Source: a virus
Strand: one strand, 5' to 3'
IMG/VR virus record: IMGVR_UViG_3300027749_000248
Span: 1-38,131 of that record
Length of the DNA stretch: 38,131 bases
Shown here: positions 5,776 to 11,856 of the stretch, piece after piece
Layout of the letters: every line of letters starts with the position of its first letter
Numbering within the stretch: the first letter of the stretch is position 1
Program-made: the position numbers and the translations under genes
Notes under the pieces: generated by a model
What the model was told of the DNA's origin: nothing
What the model saw: the letters and a program-made list of their open reading frames with translations, nothing else
Databases searched by the model: none

Positions 5776-6315
5776 ATGAACACACAAAATTTATTACCAT
5801 TTATGCCCGGCACAGTTGTTACTAACATAGATACTAGCGCATGGGAAGACTCAGTTGTTGTATTTGGAAACATTGATCAAGATGAATTAAGAAACTTTGA
5901 ATCCTTAGGTATACCGGTGATCGGCATTAGCTGCCCGGGTAGCTTTGAGTTCCAAATGCATAACAATTTAATACTTGCTGAATATTATACTACTCCGCTG
6001 GCAGTTGTCAATATTTGGGGAGACATGGATAATCTAACATATTACCACGACGCTGATTTAAAAGAAGATTGGGTACAGCATTTAACAGAGCGTAATACAG
6101 GTGGCCTATTAGACCGCTGGCTACGCGGAAGTTTTAATCGTAATCTACATAACTATTTTAATGCGCTTGCAGTTAAACAGGTTTGGTATCGTACCAAATA
6201 TTATAGCTGTTCAACTTTTGAAAGTGTGAGTGAAGTTATTAAATGTGACTTTGTTGAAGAATGGTTTGTAAATAAAGCAAGGGTAGAATTTGGGTCTCTA
6301 ACTAAAAACATCTAG
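5776..6315 (+). CDS. Degenerate SGNH-hydrolase-like protein
   Basis: 179 residues. SAWEDSVVVFGNIDQDELRN aligns with DWEDSVVVFGCSNAFGTG of the gene at 2259-2990, but the G-C-S-N nucleophile is replaced by G-N-I-D. The later IGISCPGSF keeps the shape of the second block, and the C-terminal D-x-x-HPG is absent, so it is probably not catalytic. The frame is open from 5749, but that start precedes the late octamer. The ATG at 5776 matches the leaderless arrangement of the paralogue. Confidence 0.7.
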   Translation: MNTQNLLPFMPGTVVTNIDTSAWEDSVVVFGNIDQDELRNFESLGIPVIGISCPGSFEFQMHNNLILAEYYTTPLAVVNIWGDMDNLTYYHDADLKEDWVQHLTERNTGGLLDRWLRGSFNRNLHNYFNALAVKQVWYRTKYYSCSTFESVSEVIKCDFVEEWFVNKARVEFGSLTKNI

Positions 6316-6324
6316 CTAGAGACC
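6293..6324. terminator. Hairpin spanning stop codon, terminator-like
   Basis: GGTCTCTA (6293-6300) pairs with TAGAGACC (6317-6324), extended by CTA/TAG after one mismatch. It covers the TAG stop of gene 5776-6315, between convergent genes. There is no T-tract, so the terminator role is uncertain. Confidence 0.4.
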
Positions 6325-6335
6325 TAGTTACCCAC

Positions 6336-6482
6336 TTACGCATGCCACCATACAGGCGGCGTTGAAACAAAATAGCCTACAAACATTAGCCAGATTAGGC
6401 CAATGAATACGCTAACTCCTACATAATGTAACAGCTTCTCGGTTGTGATTGTTGCTAATTCGTGTTTAATTAAATTTAACAT
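6336..6482 (-). CDS. Small single-span membrane protein
   Basis: 48 residues starting MLNLIKHELATITTEKLL, then one hydrophobic segment VGVSVFIGLIWLMFVGYFV and a short TPPVWWHA tail. A ribosome binding site AGGAG lies upstream, and a sigma70 promoter with an inverted repeat in its spacer is at 6519-6547. Small membrane peptides like this are common in phage early regions; the function is unknown. Confidence 0.7.
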   Translation of the reverse strand: MLNLIKHELATITTEKLLHYVGVSVFIGLIWLMFVGYFVSTPPVWWHA

Positions 6483-6497
6483 ACATTATTCTCCTGT

Positions 6498-6527
6498 GTG
6501 TATACTGTATATATGCTTAGTATACAC
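6498..6527. repeat. Inverted repeat GTGTATAC/GTATACAC over -10 region
   Basis: Perfect 8-bp arms 6498-6505 and 6520-6527 with a 14-nt gap. The right arm overlaps the -10 box of the promoter for 6336-6482, so this may be an operator. Confidence 0.5.
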
Positions 6528-6547
6528 TGGTTTTCAGTGAAAATCAA
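6519..6547 (-). promoter_or_regulatory. Sigma70-type promoter with palindromic spacer
   Basis: On the minus strand TTGATT (6547-6542), 17-nt spacer, TATACT (6524-6519). The spacer is almost filled by the inverted repeat CACTG-GTTTT-CAGTG (6525-6539), a plausible repressor site. Confidence 0.6.
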
Positions 6548-6594
6548 TAGGTTAACAGTAAATTAACTATTAACAAATAGTAAACAATCGACTA

Positions 6595-6780
6595 CTATTT
6601 AATTAGTAACAAATCATCAACAACAAGCGCAGGTGCACCGTGATAGTTGTATTTAAAATGCGTAAATGCTTGTCGAGGTGTTGGCCCTCGACCTGTTGTA
6701 GATCCTAGCTTGCAGTACCATGTCCCACGTGTTTTAAAAAGTTTTGGTCTTTGTGTTACTTCTTGCCTATTATCATCCAT
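6595..6780 (-). CDS. Unknown 61-residue protein
   Basis: Residues 11-40 read RPKLFKTRGTWYCKLG and TTGRGPTPRQAFTHFKYN, a basic strand-turn-helix shape that often occurs in small nucleic-acid-associated phage proteins; this is weak. It overlaps the 3' end of the methyltransferase-like gene by 25 nt. No clear ribosome binding site is visible. Confidence 0.5.
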   Translation of the reverse strand: MDDNRQEVTQRPKLFKTRGTWYCKLGSTTGRGPTPRQAFTHFKYNYHGAPALVVDDLLLIK

Positions 6781-7325
6781 CGGTTAAATCCCCAGTCTTC
6801 ATAGTCTATTCTAATGTTTCCTTGGAATAATATAGTATCCAAGGGGTAGTCTGCAAGCAGTTCATGTTCGCTCTGATGACAAGAATGATGGTCATCATGC
6901 GGCATGTTTGTGCTTTGTAACGCTACTATAGTGCCTTTTGGAATACGTGTAAACCACGTTTGATCCTCGATATGCTCTACAGAAGTGTTAATTATTATAT
7001 CAGGATAGTCATCAAATTCAAGTTGATTAACGTCAAGTGTCGATGCTTTAAACTGCCACCCTTGCCATTCCCACAGATTGTTAATCTTATCTGCAATAGG
7101 TTCAACGTCGGGGTCGATGTCATAGCTGCGTACTTCACGTATTGGGATATTTCCACGTATGCGTAGGATAAGGTTAGTGACCCCATACCAGCCGCCTAGT
7201 AAACAAATGTTGTAGCCCCCAGGTGGAGGTGTATCTAGGACTTGCTCTAACTGCGTCACCAGCCAGAGTTTGCTCTGCATCTGCCCTGAGGCAAATGCGT
7301 CGAGTGCAACTAAATCGTATTTCAT
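6756..7325 (-). CDS. Class I SAM methyltransferase-like protein
   Basis: 189 residues. YNICLLGGWYGVTNLIL (about residues 38-54) resembles a motif I glycine loop, and VRSYDIDPDVEPIADKIN supplies the acidic end of the second strand. IIINTSVEHIEDQTW fits motif IV. This matches a Rossmann methyltransferase, but the target (DNA, RNA, protein or sugar) cannot be read. It is the second gene of a three-gene minus-strand operon that starts at 7526. Confidence 0.65.
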   Translation of the reverse strand: MKYDLVALDAFASGQMQSKLWLVTQLEQVLDTPPPGGYNICLLGGWYGVTNLILRIRGNIPIREVRSYDIDPDVEPIADKINNLWEWQGWQFKASTLDVNQLEFDDYPDIIINTSVEHIEDQTWFTRIPKGTIVALQSTNMPHDDHHSCHQSEHELLADYPLDTILFQGNIRIDYEDWGFNRWMIIGKK

Positions 7326-7328
7326 AAA

Positions 7329-7526
7329 TTATTGGTCAAAAATAATGGCGTAGCTTAATGTACTAAAAGGTTCTAATATATACTCTTCAGCTTCATCTTG
7401 AGTGTCAAATGAATCTAGGTCACAACATCTATCATTGTATTTAAATACGTGAATACGACCATCTTCGGTTTGTGTAACGCTAACTCCGTGTGTTCTAAAT
7501 TGAACGTGGTACAGACTTTGATACAT
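7329..7526 (-). CDS. Unknown 65-residue protein
   Basis: Residues 1-60 alternate strands and charged turns (YHVQFRTHGVSVTQTEDGRI, then FDTQDEAEEYI). The DTQDEAEEYI helix resembles small phage proteins that pair a strand with an EAxxYI helix. A near-perfect ribosome binding site, AGGAGGT, precedes the start. First gene of the operon running to 6595. Confidence 0.6.
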   Translation of the reverse strand: MYQSLYHVQFRTHGVSVTQTEDGRIHVFKYNDRCCDLDSFDTQDEAEEYILEPFSTLSYAIIFDQ

Positions 7527-7564
7527 GATTAACCTCCTGACTATATAAGTATATATCTTTTTTC

Positions 7565-7593
7565 TTGCATCAACTGCAAATAGATAGTATACT
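7565..7593 (+). promoter_or_regulatory. Sigma70-type promoter for nucleotidase gene
   Basis: TTGCAT (7565-7570), 17-nt spacer, TATACT (7588-7593). The -35 lies in the small inverted repeat TTGCA-TCAAC-TGCAA, and CAACTGCA (7571-7578) recurs in the operator-like repeat at 8160. Confidence 0.65.
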
Positions 7594-7637
7594 ATAAAAA
7601 CGTAGGCAAGTCAAGCCTTATTAACTCAAAGGAAATT

Positions 7638-8129
7638 ATGGACATTTATTTAGACGTAGACGATGTAGTAGCAGATTGGATGGCTTATGCCCGTGTGTTT
7701 TTTAAACGCAACTTTCAGGTCGGAGAACGCCTACCGCCTACCGAATGGTCTAGGCTCAAAGACGATCAACGCATGTATTCCAAGCTTGAGCTTAGGGCAG
7801 GTGCAGTTGAGCTTGTTGATTGGTGCAGAGAGTATCGCGATCGCACAGGCGCCGGTTTATACTTTTTAACTGCAATACCGCGCAACAATGATATGCCATG
7901 GGCAGTGCAGGATAAAGTGCTATGGTGCCAAAAATACTTTCCAGACGTGCCGATGTTCTTAGGGCCACGCTCACACGAGAAGGCTGATAGATGCACACCC
8001 GGAGATATACTAATCGACGACCGTACGTCGAACTGTGAGGACTGGGTAGAGGCAGGAGGCAGGGCACATATTTATAGAGATTGGGATGCCTGCAAGCTTT
8101 GGCTAGAACAGGAACTAGGGCAAGATTAA
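7638..8129 (+). CDS. HAD-family 5'(3')-deoxyribonucleotidase-like
   Basis: 163 residues. DVDDVVADW at residues 6-14 is the HAD nucleophile motif D-x-D-x-V. FLTAIPR supplies the motif II Thr, and DILIDDRTSN near residue 130 supplies the acidic motif IV. The size and the D-D-R-x-x-N ending fit the NT5C-type nucleotidases found in T4-like phages, which would dephosphorylate nucleoside monophosphates during DNA precursor turnover. AAAGGAAA precedes the start. It has its own early-type promoter. Confidence 0.8.
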   Translation: MDIYLDVDDVVADWMAYARVFFKRNFQVGERLPPTEWSRLKDDQRMYSKLELRAGAVELVDWCREYRDRTGAGLYFLTAIPRNNDMPWAVQDKVLWCQKYFPDVPMFLGPRSHEKADRCTPGDILIDDRTSNCEDWVEAGGRAHIYRDWDACKLWLEQELGQD

Positions 8130-8138
8130 TTAACCAAC

Positions 8139-8171
8139 AACATGCAGTTGACATCTTAACAACTGCATGTT
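8139..8171. promoter_or_regulatory. 12-bp perfect inverted repeat over promoter (operator candidate)
   Basis: AACATGCAGTTG (8139-8150) and CAACTGCATGTT (8160-8171) with a 9-nt spacer. The repeat covers the -35 box and reaches the first base of the -10 box of the promoter at 8148, an ideal position for a repressor. Confidence 0.65.
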
Positions 8172-8176
8172 ATACT
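8148..8176 (+). promoter_or_regulatory. Sigma70 promoter, leaderless type
   Basis: TTGACA (8148-8153), 17-nt spacer, TATACT (8171-8176), then five nt and ATG at 8182. The transcript would begin at or next to the start codon. Confidence 0.75.
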
Positions 8177-8181
8177 CTATT

Positions 8182-8448
8182 ATGAAAAAATTTAACGTTC
8201 CAAATATTTCAAACGTGTACAGACTTAATAGAAGCAACGACAATGTAGTGTACGCTGTTGATGCGCGTGTCATGGAAATGGATAAGAATTTCTTTGGATG
8301 GGCACCTTATACCATGTGGTGTGTTGAATCGTTTGGTAAAAGTCAATATGAAAAACGATGGTGGTGTAAATTAACCGAAGCGTCAACAATGACATACTAT
8401 TTTAAAAGGCAAGCAGAAGCAAATTGGTTTGTATTGAGATGGAGTTAA
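8182..8448 (+). CDS. WF-x-L-x-W family small protein
   Basis: 88 residues ending FKRQAEANWFVLRWS, the signature of a family of small paralogues here (F+xxxxAxWFxLRW). The N-terminal half has Trp and Tyr-rich strands (WAPYTMWCVESFGKSQ). The ATG at 8167 in the same frame lies inside the -10 region, so the start is 8182, with no ribosome binding site. First gene of a plus-strand run of paralogues. Function unknown. Confidence 0.7.
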   Translation: MKKFNVPNISNVYRLNRSNDNVVYAVDARVMEMDKNFFGWAPYTMWCVESFGKSQYEKRWWCKLTEASTMTYYFKRQAEANWFVLRWS

Positions 8449-8639
8449 TAACATTCGACATCAGAAAGTTTCCGAGGTTTAGGAGAATCTGCATGGCACT
8501 ATGGGCAGTTGAAAATCAAAGACATGTTGACACGTTTAACCAATATGGTTTTAAAACTGCAACTCCTGTGCTAACATCTGCATGGGAATGGCAATTATCC
8601 GAACAAGAATACACTTGGTTTGCATTGACTTGGTCTTAA
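8439..8639 (+). CDS. WF-x-L-x-W family small protein
   Basis: 66 residues: a basic N-terminal helix (IRKFPRFRRICMALW), FNQYGFKTATP, and the C-terminal signature EQEYTWFALTWS. The ATG is formed inside the AGATGG codons for R-W of the preceding gene, giving a 10-nt overlap; the same trick recurs at 9363. Function unknown. Confidence 0.65.
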   Translation: MELITFDIRKFPRFRRICMALWAVENQRHVDTFNQYGFKTATPVLTSAWEWQLSEQEYTWFALTWS

Positions 8640-8667
8640 TTTTAATTTTTACAATAGGTACATAATA

Positions 8668-8904
8668 ATGAAAGTTGAAGTAAAAACAGAAAATGCTGCA
8701 CATTATCGCAATGCATTATTAGCTGCTAGAAATGACGAATTCCTAAAATCCAATAATGCTGCCGGCATGACATTTCCTAATTGGCTACAAAGAGAGTACG
8801 GTCTCAAAATGTTAAAAAACGACGACGGCTACTATACTATGAGTTATGAAGTCGTCGAACCAAAACGTTTTATGGTTTTTCAAATCAAACATTACAGTGC
8901 ATGA
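8668..8904 (+). CDS. Unknown small protein, relative of 4558-4818
   Basis: 78 residues. RNDEFLKSNNAAGMTFPNWL and REYGLKML followed by KRFMVFQIKH align with the minus-strand gene at 4558-4818. The last strand replaces the WFxLRW signature with FMVFQIKHY. It sits between two signature members, so it is probably a divergent relative. Confidence 0.65.
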   Translation: MKVEVKTENAAHYRNALLAARNDEFLKSNNAAGMTFPNWLQREYGLKMLKNDDGYYTMSYEVVEPKRFMVFQIKHYSA

Positions 8905-8929
8905 AATACACTAAAGACCTTGTTAATAA

Positions 8930-9139
8930 ATGAGATTTGAACTTACTGAAGATTTTGAGTTAGACGATAAACTGTGCTATTTTGCAGTAGTTGACCAATA
9001 TCCAGATAGTATGCTCTATGATGAGATGCGTGAATGGTGTGATGCTACATTTATCAAACATCAGTGGACTGTCGGTACTTGGACCTGGGCATTTGAAAAA
9101 GAACAAGATCGCACTTGGTTTATATTGAGGTGGGGGTAA
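8930..9139 (+). CDS. WF-x-L-x-W family small protein
   Basis: 69 residues. A helix LYDEMREWCDATF, Trp-rich strands (QWTVGTWTWAFEKEQ) and the signature DRTWFILRWG. The EM+xWC helix is shared with the genes at 11232 and 13268. The TAA overlaps the next ATG by one base (TAATG). Confidence 0.7.
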   Translation: MRFELTEDFELDDKLCYFAVVDQYPDSMLYDEMREWCDATFIKHQWTVGTWTWAFEKEQDRTWFILRWG

Positions 9140-9372
9140 TGAATAACGTGCTAGTGCTCGCTTACCTGTGGAAAGATTGCCCAGAGTATTGGAAGAACTT
9201 TGTAAGACACACAAGAAAAAGTACTACTCAAAAAGATATATCTGATATATTAAATCAAGCTATTTTAGAGCAGCACGGAGTGTATGTAAACTCCAGAAAC
9301 GAAACACAAAAAAGTTTTGTAATCTTTAAATCTGCTGCATACAAAAATTGGTTTTTATTGAGATGGGAATAA
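9139..9372 (+). CDS. WF-x-L-x-W family small protein
   Basis: 77 residues ending FKSAAYKNWFLLRWE. The middle, ISDILNQAILEQHGVYV, resembles FPxWLxxxYGV in the genes at 4558 and 8668, so this member bridges the two subfamilies. The frame opens at 9115, but the TAATG coupling supports 9139. Confidence 0.7.
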   Translation: MNNVLVLAYLWKDCPEYWKNFVRHTRKSTTQKDISDILNQAILEQHGVYVNSRNETQKSFVIFKSAAYKNWFLLRWE

Positions 9373-9572
9373 AAGAATTTAATCTTATGCTATATAAAGA
9401 ATTTCACGAGCTGTGGAAAAATGAACCAAGTGGACAATTTAGAGGTGATGAATTTCTACGCAACCAAGGTTTTAAATCTGCAAAATATAATCAACCAAAA
9501 GGACGATGGGAAATGGACAGCGAAGATTACTTCCTATTTTACTTTTTCTGGGGGAACAATGAAACCAATTAG
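9363..9572 (+). CDS. WF-x-L-x-W related protein (FFWGN subtype)
   Basis: 69 residues: LYKEFHELWKN, DEFLRNQGFKSAKYNQ, RWEMDSED and FYFFWGNN. It is a close paralogue of the next gene. The start ATG is nested in the AGATGGGAA codons (R-W-E) of the gene at 9139-9372, overlapping it by 10 nt. Confidence 0.7.
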   Translation: MGIKEFNLMLYKEFHELWKNEPSGQFRGDEFLRNQGFKSAKYNQPKGRWEMDSEDYFLFYFFWGNNETN

Positions 9573-9759
9573 TCTTCAGCATTATACAGAATTTCATATT
9601 TATCGGAAAGGAATAGGCAGGCATGCACTAAAAGCCGACGAGTTTCTGCGCGAGCAAGGTTTTAAGTCTGTAAGCTATAACCATAAATGCGATCATTGGG
9701 AAATGGACGACGAGGATCACGATATGTTTCATTTTTTCTGGGGTAATAGAAAAGAATGA
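9559..9759 (+). CDS. WF-x-L-x-W related protein (FFWGN subtype)
   Basis: 66 residues: HYTEFHIYRKG, DEFLREQGFKSVSYNH, HWEMDDED and FHFFWGNR, aligning along its length with the gene just upstream. This is a tandem duplicate. GGGGGAAC, which encodes part of the FFWGNN end of the preceding gene, is its ribosome binding site. Confidence 0.7.
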   Translation: MKPISLQHYTEFHIYRKGIGRHALKADEFLREQGFKSVSYNHKCDHWEMDDEDHDMFHFFWGNRKE

Positions 9760-9965
9760 AAATAACTAAAATGCCATTTGAGCAAAACACAGTAATACTT
9801 AGTAACCCAGCCACCCAGCCACCGTTGACACTACAGGAGTTGAATAAGGTCGAAGAGTGGTTGCACGAAAGAAAAATTGAATATACAATGTATAGGGGTG
9901 GAATATTATCATTTCACAACAGTAAGCACCTAAGTTGGTTTTTACTAAATTGGTTAGGAAAATAA
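9756..9965 (+). CDS. WF-x-L-x-W family small protein
   Basis: 69 residues: LQELNKVEEWLHERKIEYTM, a RGGILSF strand and the signature NSKHLSWFLLNWLGK. It overlaps the upstream stop as ATGA. This is the last member of the contiguous run; others lie at 11232, 13268 and 17705. Confidence 0.7.
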   Translation: MKITKMPFEQNTVILSNPATQPPLTLQELNKVEEWLHERKIEYTMYRGGILSFHNSKHLSWFLLNWLGK

Positions 9966-9967
9966 CA

Positions 9968-10315
9968 ATGCTCGAATCATTATCAAACAACTCAAAACAC
10001 ATAATTGCATCAGGAGATGGAAGCAGCTATCCCACTGTTGCACCACCAGTTACATCATGCAATCACTTCCACCAAGGCGATGTACGATTCGTCAACGGTG
10101 CTCATGAAGTATGGAATGGTTCAGGATGGCAGAGAATTATCGGACACTGCGGCACTATTGGGCTAACCGCAAACGCAGATTTGGCTATATCATGGGCAAT
10201 CCAAAAAATGCAAGAAGAAAAAGAATTAGACGCGCTATGCAAAGAATTCCCTGCATTAGACAAAGCTCGTCGTAATTTTGAAACAGTTAAACATTTTGTG
10301 AGTTTAGATCAATAA
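9968..10315 (+). CDS. Conserved phage-type hypothetical protein
   Basis: 115 residues. HQGDVRFVNGAHEVWNGSGW is a GDVR...VWNGSxW motif, then a helical half ADLAISWAIQKMQEEKELDA and LCKEFPALDKARRNFE. This architecture is one I associate with hypothetical proteins of T4-like marine phages; no biochemical role is known. The frame opens at 9935, but the start after the upstream stop is preferred. TAATG couples it to the next gene. Confidence 0.65.
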   Translation: MLESLSNNSKHIIASGDGSSYPTVAPPVTSCNHFHQGDVRFVNGAHEVWNGSGWQRIIGHCGTIGLTANADLAISWAIQKMQEEKELDALCKEFPALDKARRNFETVKHFVSLDQ

Positions 10316-10665
10316 TGGATAATCAAATAATTGCGCTTGTGTTGTTGTTAGTTAAACATTGGTACATCGATTTTGTTAATCAAACCAATGACGAAGTGCA
10401 TCACAAAGGAATCTACGGTAGTTGGATCGGCGTAAGGCACAGCATTAAACAAGCAATTCCTACTGCAGTTATTATGTTATTGTTGACAACACCCGAATAT
10501 GCTGCTATAATAGCTTTACTAGATTTAGTAACACACTATCATATCGATTGGATCAAACGAAACTATGGTAATCAGGACATACGAGATCCACTGTTTTGGA
10601 ATCATTTAGGGCTAGATCAACTAGCACATCAACTCTGTTACATTTATTATATAATAATAGTATGA
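10315..10665 (+). CDS. DUF3307-like membrane protein
   Basis: 116 residues. HWYIDFVNQ, EVHHKGIYGSW, two hydrophobic segments (TAVIMLLLTT and YAAIIALLDLV), HYHIDWIKRNYG and LGLDQLAHQLCYIYYIIIV. The spacing of HHKG, H-x-x-IDWIK and DQ-x-x-H matches the DUF3307 family found in phages and bacteria. It is probably an inner membrane protein. A consensus promoter is embedded in its coding region. Confidence 0.65.
   Translation: MDNQIIALVLLLVKHWYIDFVNQTNDEVHHKGIYGSWIGVRHSIKQAIPTAVIMLLLTTPEYAAIIALLDLVTHYHIDWIKRNYGNQDIRDPLFWNHLGLDQLAHQLCYIYYIIIV
10483..10511 (+). promoter_or_regulatory. Intragenic perfect sigma70 consensus promoter
   Basis: TTGACA (10483-10488), 17-nt spacer, TATAAT (10506-10511), inside gene 10315-10665. 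It could give extra transcription of the genes from 10662 on. A chance match is possible inside coding sequence. Confidence 0.5.
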
Positions 10666-10943
10666 TTAAATTAAACTTCGAAATAATGAATCCGTGGGCC
10701 AGTAACGGATTCGAAAATTTGTTTTGGCGAGGCGGATCTTTTACAAAACACAAACACTGGGAAGTAGAGCTATACACTAATAGGGACGTGCTAGTCGGCA
10801 TTGACCTAGATCTGCAGTGGTGGGGTCACGACCATGCCGGTGCAAAATTAAAACTAATGCTAGCTGGCGTAGAGTTATACATTAACATATACGACAGTAG
10901 ACATTGGAATCACTCAACTAGATCATGGCAGAAATACGAATGA
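10662..10943 (+). CDS. Unknown 93-residue protein
   Basis: Starts MIKLNFEIMNPWASNGFEN, then GSFTKHKHWEVELY, LVGIDLDLQWWGHDHAGAKL and MLAGVELYINIYD. The pattern suggests a beta-rich sandwich with conserved WWGHDHAG, reminiscent of hypothetical proteins in other large phages. ATGA overlaps on both sides fix the start at 10662. Confidence 0.65.
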   Translation: MIKLNFEIMNPWASNGFENLFWRGGSFTKHKHWEVELYTNRDVLVGIDLDLQWWGHDHAGAKLKLMLAGVELYINIYDSRHWNHSTRSWQKYE

Positions 10944-11230
10944 CAGAAGTTAAACAACGTAAACCGCGCACTAAGAAAGAACCAATAGTGCATCGTGACT
11001 TTTTAGATAGACCAATTGCACTTGGCGACTTTGTTGTACTATGTTCTTATAATAAAATGAAGCTAGCCAAAGTTATTAAGGTAAATCCAAAAACTATTAG
11101 ACTTAGATTTATTTCTGAGCCAAGACGTCCGTGGATGAGTCGAGAACTAATTAAATCACCTAGTGAAGTAACAGTAATCGAAAACAGTCCGCACATTTCG
11201 ATGTACATTCTGCGCAACGTTGGGAGTTAA
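10940..11230 (+). CDS. Unknown basic protein, SH3-like
   Basis: 96 residues starting MTEVKQRKPRTKKEP. LDRPIALGDFVVLCSYNKMK and LAKVIKVNPKTIRLRFI look like an SH3/KOW-type barrel (GDFVV, then K-V-I-K-V-N). I choose the start at 10940 because it makes ATGA with the upstream stop; an in-frame ATG at 10925 is the alternative. Function unknown. Confidence 0.6.
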   Translation: MTEVKQRKPRTKKEPIVHRDFLDRPIALGDFVVLCSYNKMKLAKVIKVNPKTIRLRFISEPRRPWMSRELIKSPSEVTVIENSPHISMYILRNVGS

Positions 11231-11231
11231 C

Positions 11232-11462
11232 ATGGAACAGTGCAAAGTTGGATTATTTAATCTTCCTGGTGTATCGTTTAAAAAATCTGATATTCCTCCA
11301 GAGGTTATTGATGAAATGAAAGCATGGGCCAAAGAATCTCACTGCGGAATGTATATGACTGACACCTTATGGTCGTTTAAAACAGAAGCACAGCGTGATT
11401 GGTTTGTCCTAAGATGGGGCGACCAAATTATAAAATTTACACCCACAGACGAAAATAAATGA
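11232..11462 (+). CDS. WF-x-L-x-W family small protein
   Basis: 76 residues. IPPEVIDEMKAWAKESHCGM, LWSFKTEAQRDWFVLRWGD and an extra C-terminal IIKFTPTDENK. It shares the EMKAW helix with the gene at 13268 and FxTEAQ with the gene at 17705. The 3' end overlaps the thioesterase start by 4 nt. Confidence 0.7.
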   Translation: MEQCKVGLFNLPGVSFKKSDIPPEVIDEMKAWAKESHCGMYMTDTLWSFKTEAQRDWFVLRWGDQIIKFTPTDENK

Positions 11463-11815
11463 AACATCACAAATTAGTATTAACCAGTCACCTTAACCAT
11501 TATGGGTTTTTATTTGGCGGGCAAATGTTGCACTGGATTGATTCAGTGGGCTACGTATCTGCCAATTACGAGTTCCCCGGATACGAGTTTGTTACAAGGG
11601 GATTAGACAGCGTATCGTTTACAAAGCGTGTGCCAGCAGGTTCTATTTTAGAATTTGATGCAGTACTTGTGCGCAAAGGTAATTCGTCAGTTACGTTTAA
11701 AATCGATGTGTATTGTGACGATAGATCAAATCCACGCGAACATGCGTTTAGTACTAACATTACGTTTGTTAGTATTGATAAGAACGGAAACAAACGCGAG
11801 CTAACTGAACAGTAA
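11459..11815 (+). CDS. Acyl-CoA thioesterase, hot-dog fold (YciA-like)
   Basis: 118 residues. NHYGFLFGGQMLHWID at residues 13-28 is the hot-dog thioesterase signature N-x-x-G-x-x-FGG-x-x-L-x-x-x-D. TRGLDSVSFTKRVPAGSILE and SVTFKIDVYC give the remaining strands. Such enzymes hydrolyse acyl-CoA to free acid and CoA. The length is normal for a single-domain member. It could alter host fatty-acyl pools or membrane lipids during infection; that role is inferred. Confidence 0.8.
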   Translation: MKHHKLVLTSHLNHYGFLFGGQMLHWIDSVGYVSANYEFPGYEFVTRGLDSVSFTKRVPAGSILEFDAVLVRKGNSSVTFKIDVYCDDRSNPREHAFSTNITFVSIDKNGNKRELTEQ

Positions 11816-11816
11816 A

Positions 11817-11849
11817 TGTAGCGGAATAGTTTGATCATATTCCGCTACA
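11817..11849. terminator. 12-bp perfect hairpin between convergent genes
   Basis: TGTAGCGGAATA (11817-11828), 9-nt loop, TATTCCGCTACA (11838-11849). The position between convergent genes at 11815 and 11857 suggests a bidirectional transcription end or mRNA 3' protection. It has no T-tract on either strand. Confidence 0.6.
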
Positions 11850-11856
11850 AATCTAC

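Noticed and set aside
8930-8953. Gene 8930-9139 begins MRFELTED, resembling the late-protein tag
   Set aside because: It belongs to the WF-x-L-x-W family, has no late octamer and no other tagged feature; short chance similarity is likely.
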